Below, piece after piece: positions 47,400-58,577 of a stretch of 64,000 nucleotides of DNA (within the stretch, counting starts at the first letter, position 1; each line of letters opens with the position of its first letter). Below the pieces are notes generated by a model that did not search any database, was not told the DNA's origin, and saw only the letters and a program-made list of their open reading frames with translations. The stretch comes from Carya illinoinensis. Lineage: Eukaryota > Streptophyta > Magnoliopsida > Fagales > Juglandaceae. Location: positions 14,180,364-14,244,363 of the forward strand of contig NC_056762.1 in NCBI RefSeq assembly GCF_018687715.1, in the 5' to 3' direction. Made by a program: the position numbers and the translations under genes.

Positions 47400-47924
47400 C
47401 AAAATTACAAGTGGGAAGGAGACGATAACTAACATATTCATCCCATAGTGCTTTAAAAACACTAAAATACTTAGTGATTGAATTTGAGCCCTAAGAAATA
47501 GAACTTAAGGATTTTTCCAAGGCTAATACTCTTAGACCATCATTACGTAGGTAATGAATCTTTAATTCATTCCAGATGTCAGTAGCATTGTTGAAAATAA
47601 AGAAGACTACCTCGAATCTCCTTTGCAATGGAATTCATTAGCCAAGAAAGTTTAAGATTGTTTGCCCGTAACCAAGTAGTCTTAAGTCGAACATTAGCAG
47701 GGCTAGGTTGAGGCAAACTCCCATTGATGAAAACAACTTTGTTCTTGACTGTGAGAGCAATTGTGATGGATCGACTCCAAGCCACATAGTTGTCACAAAA
47801 AAAAAAAAATCTTAGATACAAGAAGAACTCCAGGATTATTAGATAGATGCAGATAGTAATGACTTGAGCAATCATTAGAAGGATTCCCCAAAGGAGGAGA
47901 AGAATCATCAGAAGATTCTGCCAT
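47400..47924 (-). pseudogene. Third copia: gag N-terminus
   Basis: The ATG at 47924 opens MAESSDDSSPPLGNPSND and reaches SSHYYLHLSNNPGVLLVSK. After a T-run slip it continues in another frame with DNYVAWSRSITIALTVKNKV and FINGSLPQP, as in the copia gag domain. Another shift follows near 47590. Confidence 0.82.
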
Positions 47925-48002
47925 AGAAGCAGAAGAAAGAAAAAGAATAATTTTGTAGAAAGAATCAACAAGGCAGTGGAATGTTTATGGATGATGATAC
48001 CA

Positions 48003-48289
48003 TGTAAAATTCTATAACTTGAAGAATCAATAATAGAGAACTAGAAACGTGGAAGAAAAAGTTTGAGAGGAAACTCATGTGAATTTCTCATTAATCTGAA
48101 GTGAATGAAGACTGATTGAATTTACTTTCTTTACATCATTTCTATTTATAGACACATATGCTAACTAACTTTGACTACTTTATCTCATCTGTTTAGCTAT
48201 CATTTGGAAACCTCATCATCCTTTGACCTTTTCTGTTTAGCTTCCCTTGACTTCAACTCCAAAGCTTCAATCTGAGTTTGTATATTCCA
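48003..48289 (-). repeat. 5' LTR of third copia element
   Basis: 287 bp. On the minus strand it is followed by TGGTATCATCATCC, which is a weak match to a methionine-tRNA primer site. Confidence 0.85.
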
Positions 48290-49038
48290 TAGAGAAAATA
48301 GATGCACATAAATTTTAGTATGTTAGGTGGTGGCATTTTAACTTACTAAAATCTGAATGAATATATTGCTATGTTTAAAAATACACATTTCCTACCAGAA
48401 AATTTGTATCAACTTGTAGGTATGTTTAGTTTCAATCATTAATTTAATGTCATGTTGTGATTCAGGAATAGAAAATAATGGAAATAGATCCGATATTAAA
48501 AAAAAAACCGGGTGGTTAAACCGAATAAATTATAATTAGGATTGCAAATATGGCGTTATATGTGTTTACAGATATCAAAGTTTATGTTCACATGTATAGA
48601 CATAACATGTATCATTTAGAACTTATATTTAGATGTAAGAGATTTATAGAGTTAAAGAGCCAATGATGCCTTTGGATCCATAACAAAGGATGTGCAATAA
48701 ATATAAGAAGGATATACCTAGCTAGGACATTTAAGAAATCATTTGAGTCGGTAGGTAAAAATGCTAACTTGTCCACAATTATATCCTTGGTCGAGGCTTT
48801 TATGTCCTAGGATGCCTCGGGCCATCTTAGAGTGGACTCGGGACCTGTAAATGAGTGCACATCTTTTCGTAGTTCTCCCGATGTTGACATTGTTGCGGGT
48901 GATGTTTCGTCCATTGCCACCATTGTTGGGCTGGTGTCGAATGCAGATGTCAATGTGGCTTTAAGAAAAACCAAAAGGTTTTTACTCCAATTCAAAACCA
49001 TTATATTAGTGGCTTTCATGCTATCACACTTTGAAAGA

Positions 49039-49092
<54 letters not shown>

Positions 49093-49603
49093 ATCCCAGT
49101 GATAGGTAGCCTTTTCCAATGTACTTGCACCAATTGTATTCCTTGATCTCTGGCCTGTCCCTTTTCTCAAGTATTTTTACTTGGGTTTTTCCTCTTTTTT
49201 TGTTTTTGTTTTTTCTTTTGTTTTGTTTTTGTTTTTTGAAGGTGGAGTATCTCTTTCACTTTTCCTAGGCCATTAATATATGGTTCATTGTAGTTCTTGT
49301 TAGTTGCTTAGATGAAAACCACTGATTGACATCAAACAAACAACAAAAGTATCTGCTTGTGTCTATTAGGGTCATCGATCAATAGCTTTGAAATACATTG
49401 CCTAAGTTTGAGTTGCTAAACTATCATAAGATCCTGTGTTGAACTTAAACCTATACCAGTGGGAGTTAGTGTGGCCTAAGACTGCAACTATCTGATCTTA
49501 AGTAGAGAAGTGTGAAAACCATAACTTGGCAGCAAAAAATTAATTAGACCCCACCCTTATATATCCTGAGAGACTAAGTGATGAAAACTCTCCTTACCCC
49601 CAA
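48290..49603. other. Noncoding with a 40-T run
   Basis: A run of 40 T at 49043-49082, with T/G-rich DNA at 49190-49240, dominates. On the minus strand the T run is poly-A and could mark the tail of an old retroposed sequence. The frames spanning it (48807-49146) are poly-Phe/poly-Lys artefacts. No gene was recognised. Confidence 0.5.
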
Positions 49604-50612
49604 CTAAAAATGGGCATTGTCCTCACTGCAAAACAAAAATAAATCTTGCAAAGGAATGGAAGTATCCTTAGGTGAAAGTTTTACAAAAAAATGTTTAAGT
49701 CGTTGGCCATTTACTTTGAAAGTATTTCCATTTTGAGGATTAGTAATCTCAACAGTTCCATGTGCAAACACAATGTTAACTAATAACGACCACTCCACCT
49801 TGATCTTAATTTTCCTGAAAATAGATGGAGATGAGAATTGTAGAGCAAAACTTGTTCATTGGGCTCAAAATTCTTTCTTTAGATTTGCTTGTCACGTAAC
49901 ATCTTCATGTGCCCCTTGGGCGATTTGGAATTGACATATGCATCTCATCTAAGCTCATCCAACATTGAAATCTCTTGCATGAATTTTTGTAAGTCTTGAG
50001 CACTCCAATGAGATGGGATTTGTCCTGTCACCAAGAAATTAACTATATCAGCAAACCATGGCAAATCTTCAACTAACATTAACTGTTCATCATGAAAAGA
50101 GTCAAGGCTAGGGACAATGTGCTCATTTTCAGCAAATGTAAGCCGACATAAGTGGTCGGCAACTACGTTTTCAGCACCCATTTTGTCTTTGATTATAAGG
50201 TCGAATTCTTTGAGAAGAAGGATCTATCGGATCAGTTGTGGCTTAGCATCCTTCTTCGACAATAGGTACTTTAATGCTGCATGGTTAGTGAAAAAAACCA
50301 CAGGAGAACTAAGAATATAAGTTTGAAACTTGTCTCATGCAAAAACTACAACAAGTAATTCTTTTTCTGTGGTAGAATAATTTTTTTGGGCTCCATTTAG
50401 AGCTCTACTTGCATATGAAATGACATGTGGAAAGTTATTTATACGCTATCCAAGTACAGCTCCTATAGCTACATTGCTAGAATCACACATTATCTCAAAG
50501 GGAATAGACCAAACAGGGGGCTGCATGATAAGGGTAGTGGTAAGCATGATTTTCAGCTTATCAAAAGCATTTTGACAGATAGGGGTCCATTCTAAAGCAA
50601 CATCATGCATAA
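49604..50612 (-). pseudogene. Ty3/gypsy pol remnant (RNase H to integrase tail)
   Basis: Reading minus from about 50612 through stops, [70 protein letters not shown] and FFTNHAALKYLLSKKDAKPQ form the gypsy RNase H region. GAENVVADHLCRLTF and LPWFADIVNFLVTGQIPSHW follow (50181-49945). The piece at 49798-49604 (HGTVEITNPQNGNTFKVNGQ, RLKHF) is the pol tail. The integrase core between them is deleted. The phrases resemble Athila/Tat-type gypsy elements. A purine-rich ggggtaaggag-like tract follows near 49590. Confidence 0.87.
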
Positions 50613-51339
50613 GTACTTTAAAGGCTCATACCCAACCTGACCCACCACGAGGAGCGCCTAAACAAAAACTTCTACTCGACAACCTAATCCCGAAACCTCA
50701 TCACCTAAATTCTAAACACCATCTAATTTCCTCAAACTTAGTATGGATCAATCCTAAAAATACACAAACTAGGTCATTACCTGTAATCCTCAAATAAATA
50801 TTCTCCTTGAAAATTCCTATATCCATCATCCCACTATGTTCAACCCTATTTTAATGTTACAGCCTAATCAATCTCCAAAATAATTCATACTAGCACACCA
50901 GTCCTGCGAAACTAAAAACTTCAATCTCATTAAAAATCAGTCCTTCAAATCTGCGACCCTATAACGTTAAATTATGCAAAATTCCTTACCCCATAATCTA
51001 TTAGGTCAATGAACTTATATCTAATAATAAAACAATCGACTCCCGAAACTTTCAAAATCTAAAATCTTAAATAATAACCAACCATTTCCTAAAATCTGCA
51101 AAACCTTAAAACTTTGCTGAAATTTCATAAAAACAACCCTTGAAATTTGTTGAACTTACAACCTACTATGTTATAGACCATTTCATAAACTCCCCAAAAC
51201 CAAAGAACTTAATTATCCTACTTCCCTAAGAGATCACCCAGATCATGCCATTCCCTTCAAGCCTCGATAAAACAAAAACAAACCACCCAAGACATTCATC
51301 ACGAAAGATTAGGTTAGACCCATACCTGCCATGACTCCT
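50613..51339. other. AT-rich noncoding stretch between gypsy parts
   Basis: No protein-like frame on either strand. It lies between the Athila/Tat-like pol relic and the gag of another gypsy element, so it may be internal noncoding DNA of either element. No LTR edge was found in it. Confidence 0.45.
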
Positions 51340-51359
51340 GCATCCTGAGTCTCTGAAAC

Positions 51360-51590
51360 CTCGCCTCCAACGGTACCAGGAGTCACTGCGTACATTCGAG
51401 CCTGAACTAATTGCCTCTGATTAGTTCTACCACCGTGACAAGCTCTATGGCTTCCTTGAACTCGACTAGGGCACTCATGAGCAAAGTGCCCCGTCTGACC
51501 GCATTCAAAACATTGGTTCCTACCCAGACGACACTCGCCTCCATGAGCTCTATTACCTCTGCCACAAACTGGAACTCAGCCTCCCATATG
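51360..51590 (-). pseudogene. Gypsy gag zinc knuckle
   Basis: In a frame shifted from the main gag the sequence reads GRNQCFECGQTGHFAHECPS, a CCHC knuckle, then AVTPGT. The frameshift from gag lies near 51590. Confidence 0.8.
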
Positions 51591-52391
51591 CATACCGGGG
51601 GCTGCCAACGATCGGATTCCTGTCCTCTGCATAAACTTTTGTGGTGATCTAGAACTGCTTCCTTCACCATCAACGTTCAGCCTCTTTTGACCTAGAGGGG
51701 AGCCCACACTCAAACTAATCTCACGCTCTACTAGAGTGGCCAAATCAACTAATTCCTGAAAAGTTGTAATCCGGTGGCAAACTACCATTATGCGTATATC
51801 TGGTTGCAAACCTTCTTGGAAACGATCGGCTTGCATCTTTTCCATGGCGATGAGATGAGTAGCAAATCGCCCAAGTTCTATAAATCTCTGGGCATACTGT
51901 TCCACGGTCATACTTCTTTGGACCAAGTTACTAAATTCTCTTGCCTTTTGTCGCCTCACAGAAGCGGGAAAGAAACAATTATTAAATTCCTTTTTGAAGC
52001 ACTGCCAGGACACAGCGGCAAAGGACACTAATTCTGACACTAATATTTCCCTTTTTGTCTCCCACCATTCAGAAGCAGTACCTTGCAATAAATAACTGGC
52101 ATAAAGTACTTGTTGAGCCTTAGTGCAATCACATACTTCAAATGTCTTTTCTATATCTCTAATCCACTTTTCAGCCCAAAGTGGATCCTCTTCTCCCATG
52201 AAAGATGGGGTTATATGCGCTAGAAAGTGCTCATAGGTGCATCCAGCTTGCACCACTCTACTAGGCTCTCCTTGCTGTAGCCTAAAATTTTGCTGCAGAA
52301 ATTTTGTCATTTGTCTTAACACTTGAGCTATGGCATCGTCTCTCGGCAAATCATCCTAAGACTCTTGAGTAGGCTTTCTTGGTCTTACCAT
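51576..52391 (-). pseudogene. Gypsy gag capsid region
   Basis: The likely ATG at 52391 gives MVRPRKPTQES, then TAG at codon 12. The frame reopens with ATG at 52349 and runs 257 codons. It contains FMGEEDPLWAEKWIRDIEKT, LQGTASEWWET, FKKEFNNCFFPASVRRQKAR, VEQYAQRFIELGRFA and DRFQEGLQPDIR, the Retrotrans_gag pattern. It forms the particle core in active elements. An early stop and a downstream frameshift inactivate this copy. Confidence 0.88.
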
Positions 52392-52642
52392 CTTCCTATC
52401 ACCACACAACCTTTGACCCCATTTAAATATCGAATAAAACAAATATAAAACCAAAACCAAAACCACATAACAAGAAAATAAAATATCATGCAATAACACA
52501 AGTAAATAAATAAATACAAACAAGCTAACTCAAATAAATTCAAATAGCAACTTTAAATAAAATAAATTTTAAATCACAACTTAAAAAAAAAACTTTCTTG
52601 TACTGCACTTACGGGACATGTGGTTTTACCCAGAGCCAAACC

Positions 52643-52654
52643 GCTCTGATACCA
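52643..52654 (-). other. Primer-binding site of gypsy element
   Basis: TGGTATCAGAGC on the minus strand, two bases inside the LTR, matches the initiator methionine tRNA primer site used by many plant retroelements. Confidence 0.88.
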
Positions 52655-52656
52655 CT

Positions 52657-54744
52657 TGTGACGCCCCCAATTCCCACATACGGACACGTGGAAATCGAAG
52701 CATCGAGATGATGACAACACGAGTCACACATCCCATTGCCAAGTGCCAAGTGTGTGTACATGCAATAAGTGTACAATAAAATCACGCAGCAGATGATAAA
52801 AGTCTTATAACTAAGTACCAGAATTTTTGTTTAAATCATTCAAACTACACATAATAAAATATTACAAGTCTCAAATACTGTTTCAAAACCAAAATACAAG
52901 GCATAAAAACTAGTCAAGATATTTTTTTGACATAAAGACTCCAAGTCAATACTCTGGCGAAACCGCCTCCTCGAGCTCAGCCTCCTCCTCCTCAAACTCT
53001 GCATTAAAATCTACGGTTCTAAAATGGAACTGCAGGTAAGTAATAAACGAAGCAAACCTCAAGATAGAAAATATATTCATGCCACAACAATATGCATGAA
53101 AATGATGCCATATGCATATATCCCAAAAGTCTACATTTTCCACGCACGCCAAAATCCCATTTTAGTCCAAAACATTTCCTTTAAACATAACCTCGCCATT
53201 ATCCCAGATAATGGCCCAAAAACCAAAACTTCAGAGCACTGTAGGCGGGAATTGCAAAAGGGACTCTACCACCATCCTTACTCACCACCATCCCTATGAG
53301 TACACCGTAGGCAAGAATCACAGGCCGGATTCTACCACCGTCCCTGCTTACCAACATCCCTACGCCGCGTACACCATAGGCGAGAATCGCAGGTGAGACT
53401 CTACCACCGTCCCTGCTCACCACCATCTCTACACATGCCTTTGACTCAAACAAGTCAATCCAGTTGTTCACTTATATTGAAAATCATTTCTCGCTTAAAA
53501 ACCCATTTTTCATTTTTTACAAACACATTTACATGCATGCAATTACACAAAAACTCAGTTTTTCTCAATTTAACACATGCACATGTATGCACCATGCAAT
53601 GCACACCTCAAGACACAATTTATCCAATAAAACACAACATCAACAACATCCAAACAACTCCATCCTCAAATCCATCCGACTCCTGACTCCTCGTACTCAA
53701 TCCGGAATAACCAACCAGTCACAATTTATCGTTAAAGCAAAGATATATTTTAATCTAAAAGAAAGTTTGGAAAATACTTACAGTGCTATATAATAATTTT
53801 TGAAATATCAAGGAGCTGCAAACAGCGGAGAAAAAACAATGTAACAGTGTAAAATACACTGTGGTCGTGGGTTGTAAAATACCCACTTTCGAACGTGGAC
53901 AAACCAAGACTTGGGATTGATAGGGAATGGCCTAGAGGTGTTTATAAAGCTAATGGAAGTGAGAGTTGGCCGTGGGTGGTTGTGGAAATGGCAGTGGAAG
54001 TGAAAAAACAGTAAAATGGAGATGAGCTCGTGGGAGCTGCTCTGGCAATGGATCGGAGTTGGAAATGGGTGGTTTAGGAAGGCAAGAGGTAGGTGATGAA
54101 GTGGTGAAGAGATGGTGGCCGAAGGTGGAATGACGGCGGCGAAAAGGGTGAAAAACCATGCGGAATGGTGGGGCTCTCGTTGGCTAATGGCAGCACGAGA
54201 GGGGCTGATATTCGGTGGGGAGGTGCGCCAGCCAGAGGGGAGTCAACCGGTGGGGGCAGTGCAGGTCACGGCGGAGAACTGGGCGGTGGAAGAAACAGAC
54301 GGAAATGGGGGGCTGGGTTGCGCGCACGGAGAAACTGAGAAGGAAAAAGAAAGAAAAAAGAAAGAAAAAGAGAAGAAAAAGAAAAAGAAAAGATGAAAAA
54401 GAAAAAGAGAAAAAGAAAAGATGGAGAAAAGAAATGAGATCCAATCCTCACCTCTGGAGTCTAGAAACTGATCCGATGAAAACGACTTTAAAAGCTATAA
54501 AACGAATAAAATAATTTAAACACTACATCAAGCTAAAATATAATAAATAATTAGTAAAAACAACAACATAATTTTAAATCTAAAAACAAACTAAAATAAA
54601 TTACACAACAATTTAAACTTAAAACGATAATTAATATTAAGAAAGCTCTACAAACAAATATCACAACTAAAATAAAAAAACTAATATTTTAATTAAATGA
54701 AAATACTCTTTCAGTGAAAATACACGTAAAAACAGGGTATCACA
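52657..54744 (-). repeat. 2.1-kb gypsy LTR
   Basis: On the plus strand it runs TGTGACGCCCCC to GGGTATCACA, with TGTGA/TCACA edges. It contains a three-copy 66-69-bp tandem repeat (units at 53241, 53307, 53376: 'gtaggc.agaatc.caggc', then 'ctaccaccgtccctgct'), and a purine-only tract at about 54335-54425. Open frames inside it are artefacts. Confidence 0.88.
53241..53432. repeat. 66-69-bp tandem repeat inside gypsy LTR
   Basis: Three units, the last partial, share 'agaatc(a/g)caggc' and 'actctaccaccgtccctgct'. Confidence 0.82.
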
Positions 54745-57120
54745 AAAAATGTCAAACTTTTCTAGCTAGCCATCCATTACTGAAAATACAATCAAAAGAC
54801 TCCACATGATCAATATTTTCAGAACAACAATGGCACTTAGATGCAAGATGAATTCCCAGCTTCTACATTGCCAAATCCAATAGAGGAACCCGATTCCAAA
54901 ACCTCCAAGCCACAAAAGAAAATTTTTCTGGCAAACTTGTTCACCAAGTCCACTTAGCCCAATACTGCATATTGGAATGAACCCTCACCAAGTTCCACGC
55001 CCCTTTAGTGGAGAACTTACCATCAGCACTACGAGTCCAAATGAAAATATCTTGGCCTTGCCGAGATCTAATATCAGAATTAACAATTTGTTCAAACATA
55101 TCATCACCCACAAGTTCCTTAAGAAGTGAAATGTTCTAACCCAAAGGTGAAAGCAAGGCACGCACCTGAAGTAATGGAGATTCAATAATCGGCATCTACT
55201 GCGCTAAGACACTCAAAGGCAGCCACGGCTCAAACCAAAAGCTTACCTCACATTTCTGAATTTTTCAAACCCCATGTTTAAACATTAGAGGCACTCGAGA
55301 TAAAATACTCCTCCAATATTTTACCCCTTGGTTGATAGAGCAGTTTAAAAAAGATTTGACCTTTCTCAAATAACGACTTTTAAAGAAAGAAGCCCAAAAA
55401 GAATCACTATTAATAATTTTTCAGACAAATTTCATAAGCAAAGAATCATTTACTTCTTCCAAAAACTGCACGCCCAAACCTCCTTCCTTCGCTGGACGAC
55501 AAACCCGTCTCCATGAAATCCAAGCTATTTTCTTCCTTCCATCAATTGAACCCTATAAAAATTCAGACATAATCTGTTGGATCTCTCTCAAAACACCCAA
55601 GGGAACACTAAGCACAAACAAAACATGTAAAAGAATACTATTCAACACGTGCCTCAATAAAAGTAATCGTCCTCCTTGTGGAAAGAAGGTTATGTTTCCA
55701 TCCCAACAATTTCTTCCTTATTTTTATCAATAATTGGATTCAACATTGAAGAAGTAAGTCTACCTGTATGCAATGGCACACCCAGATACAAACAAGGGAG
55801 TTTCCCTTCACTAAAACCCGTGGCTTGCAATAGCTTCAGCTTTTGAGAATAATCGATTTTATTTGAACAAAGAATCACTGACTTCGGAGAACTAATTTTC
55901 TGCCCCGAAATTGGTTCATATAGCCTCAGAGTCCCTAACAACCTTCTCATAAATCTCCTATCCCATCTTGAAAAAAATTAACAAATCATCAACGTACAAA
56001 AGATGAGTAATACTCGGGCAAGTTGAAGTTAAATAAAAAGAATTTATGTTGCCGCAATGAAATTGGGAAACCAAAAGCCTTGACAGAATATCCTAAAAAA
56101 GAATGAACAAATATGGCAAAAGTGGATCGTCTTGATGTAGCCCACGAGAAGCCTTAAAAAAACCCTTTGGAATCCCATTTAACATTACCGAAAAGGAAGG
56201 TGAGGAAATACAATGAAGGACAAGATCGCACCACTGATTTGAGAAACCAAACCTATTCAGCACCTGAAGTAAGAAACTCCAATTAACCCAATCCTATGCC
56301 TTCCCCATATCAATTTTGCAAATGACATTACCACCTCGAACTCGAAAATTAAGCCCAGACACCATCTCTTGAGCAAGAGATATATTTTCAAAAATGTTGC
56401 GATTACTTAAAAAAGCTTATTGATTTGGAGAAATCAACTTCCCAAGGATCGGAGTCATCCTTTGCACCATAATCTTAGAGAATATCTTGTAAACCACACA
56501 ACATAAAGTAATAGGTCAACACTTAGAAAAGCTATCAGGATTCTCAACCTTTGGGATAAGAGCCATATTTGTAGCACAATAGAAAGTTGGCAAATTATCA
56601 CCTCTGAAAAATTCAACTGCCACCTGCCAAACATCCATATGCACAATATCCCAAGCCATACGAAAAACTTCAGCAGTAAACCCATGCAGACCTGCATGAC
56701 TATCCTCAGAGATAGAATCAAGTGCCACTTTTACCTCCAATAAAGAAGGAGGTTGACATAGAGCTTCATTCTCCCTCTCTGAAGCTAAATTTGGGAGAGT
56801 AGAGAGAAAATCCGCATCCCTCGCCACCGGCTCAGCAGCTAAAAGTTTTTGAAAATAAACAATTGCCCCATCATGAATTTCTTCCAGAGTTTGAAAAGAA
56901 GTTCCATCTTGCATAGTTAAGGAAGATAAAATAGTATGCCTCTTCTTTTTCATAACACTCGAATGAAAAAACCAAGGATTTGCATCCCTCTCCTCCAACC
57001 ATCTAATATGGGACTTTTGCTTCCACATCGTTGCTTCTCTATCCAACCCCACCTGATGCTATGCTTTCAAACTAAGCAAATGCTCCTCCCCCTCTAAAGA
57101 ATAATTATAGAATACTTCCG
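54745..57120 (-). mobile_element. LINE fragment cut by gypsy LTR
   Basis: Minus-strand L1-type ORF2 pieces: 57052-56516 (WKQKSHIRWLEERDANPWFF, HAGLHGFTAEVFRMAWDIV, FYCATNMALIPKVENPD), RT remains between, 55950-55690 (ISGQKISSPKSVILCSNKID, CLYLGVPLHTGR), and a zinc segment reading IHLASKCHCCSENIDHVESF just before 54745, where the gypsy LTR begins. There is no endonuclease or ORF1, and the 5' edge at about 57120 adjoins the neprosin relic. It is a 5'-truncated LINE whose 3' end was separated by the gypsy insertion. Many stops are present. It differs clearly from the two plus-strand LINEs. Confidence 0.87.
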
Positions 57121-57429
57121 ACTAGAAGAGGAGATAAAAATAAAGTAGGTTGGAAAATATAGATGTTAGAGATAGATGAAGAATCCTAAACTTAAGCAGT
57201 AATCACGTTCATATTTGCAGATTTATCCCTTTGTTGGCTAGTGATTTAATTGAATTACTGCACTGGTTATCACATTTCGTATTCGGTACTTCAAACAATA
57301 CCTTTCCTAACTAAATTGATGGAATTAAATCTTAACAAAAGAAAATATTCTTTTTCATATTAATAGAAAATATCTTATTTCATGATCTCATAAAATCTAA
57401 CGGACATATGAAAGAACGCTTTGTTTTAA

Positions 57430-57560
57430 TGAATGTATACAACTCAGTTCTCTTAATTACACCTCTACGTTGGCCCATTGGTAGTACTTTTGTTGTAGGT
57501 GGAGACCAATATGCTATAAAATTGCAGTCCGTCAAGACAAATAAATTTTATATATGCAAT
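57430..57560 (+). pseudogene. Relic exon of a second neprosin-like gene
   Basis: 'gtatacaactcagttctc', 'ctctacgttggccca', 'gttgtaggtggagaccaata' and 'tgctataaaattgcag' match, with scattered changes, the exon at 63480-63582 of the neprosin-like gene downstream. The similarity continues into the following intron ('gaactgacattt' against 'agactgacatt' near 63687). Reading frames are broken. It is a decayed paralogue, with one LINE fragment immediately upstream and another LINE immediately downstream. Confidence 0.78.
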
Positions 57561-57673
57561 CATTGAACTGACATTTGCTTTTGTAGATGATCATGTTATA
57601 TTAAACCACCCACTACTTCTTAGCAAGAACAAAAACCAAAGGCAGAGGCTGCTAAGCAGCCCTGCCAAACACC

Positions 57674-58577
57674 ATGAACTTCTTAGTATGGAACTGTCGA
57701 GGGCTTGGGAACCCTCGCACAGTTCGAGAACTTCGCCTCATGGTGAAGGAGAAGGACCCAAGGGTGATATTTTTGTCTGAAACAAAGAGTAGAAGAACCA
57801 AGGTCGAAACAGTGAGGAACAGACTGGGTTTTGAGTGCAGTTTTGTAGTAGACAGCATAGGAAGAAGTGGTGGTTTAGTCATGATGTGGAAACAGGAGGT
57901 GTGTGCAGAATTACATACCTTTTCAAATAATCATATTTCACTAATGATAACAGTGGAGGAAGGGGCCATCCCTTGGAGGGTTACCGGCTTCTATGGCAAC
58001 CCGGTGGTACAAAAAAAAGAGAGAGAGTTGGGAACTTCTAAAACTACTCAAACCTGTGAATAATGGCCCATGGCTGTGCATGGGGGATTTCAATGAGATA
58101 CTTTGTAACGAGGAGAAAGAAGGAGCTGCTCCTAGACCTTTCTCTCAGATGGAAAGATTTAGAGAAGCTTTATATGAATGTGACTTAGTAGACCTGGGTT
58201 ACATTGGAGCAAAGTACACGTGGAGTAATAAGAGGGAAGGAAGAGCTTTTACTAAAGAAAGGTTAGATAGAGGTTTTGGTAGTAGCTCATGGATCCAACT
58301 TTTTGAGAACTGTTATAACTATGTTCTTCCCATCATAACTTCTGACCATGCACCTCTATTAATCTCTTGCTGCAATTTTGAGGAACCAACAGCAACCAAA
58401 AGGAAGATCTTCAGGTATGAAGCCTCATGGGGGAAAAAACCAGATTGTAAGAAGATTATCCAAGATGCTTGGAACCAAGGCAGGAGGGGTACTGGGAGCA
58501 TGGACAAGATTAAGGCCAGTTTGGCAAAATGCAGACAAAGTTATGCTCATGGGCAAAGTCAGCAAAAGGAAATGTAA
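57674..58577 (+). pseudogene. LINE ORF2, endonuclease
   Basis: The ATG at 57674 opens MNFLVWNCRGLGNPRTVREL, then VIFLSETK with the catalytic Glu and GRSGGLVMMW. At an A8 run near 58010 the frame shifts, continuing WLCMGDFNEIL, YTWSNKREGRAF, ERLDRGF and ITSDHAPLLIS, all endonuclease motifs. The metal-binding Asp/His (SDH) are present. A second shift at about 58560 separates it from the RT frame. Confidence 0.9.

Larger units (their letters stand above)
43212..48289 (-). mobile_element. Ty1/copia element with both LTRs, decayed
   Basis: LTRs lie at 43212-43513 (302 bp) and 48003-48289 (287 bp), both opening TGTAAAATTCT(G/A)TAACTTG and ending TATATTCCA on the plus strand. The interior, on the minus strand, has gag, protease, integrase, RT and RNase H in copia order but split over several frames. 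The LTRs differ by several substitutions and small indels, including loss of a 'gcatttcaacttaatt' segment from the right copy, so the insertion is older than the nest at 30-35 kb. Immediate flanks (gagat / tagag) do not give a clean target duplication. Confidence 0.92.
51360..54744 (-). mobile_element. Ty3/gypsy element, 5' LTR plus gag only
   Basis: On the minus strand the order is LTR (54744-52657), primer-binding site (52654-52643), gag (52391-51576) and zinc knuckle (about 51560-51360). Protease, RT and integrase do not follow. The gag type resembles chromovirus elements, whereas the pol relic at 49.6-50.6 kb resembles Athila/Tat, so they probably belong to different elements. The outer LTR edge lies directly against interrupted LINE coding sequence at 54745. 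Confidence 0.88.

Noticed and set aside
43207..48294. Target-site duplication of the third copia
   Set aside because: Flanks gagat and tagag do not match in the same register.
52700..54520. Several open frames within the gypsy LTR
   Set aside because: They lie within the LTR, follow its tandem repeats and purine tract, and resemble no protein.
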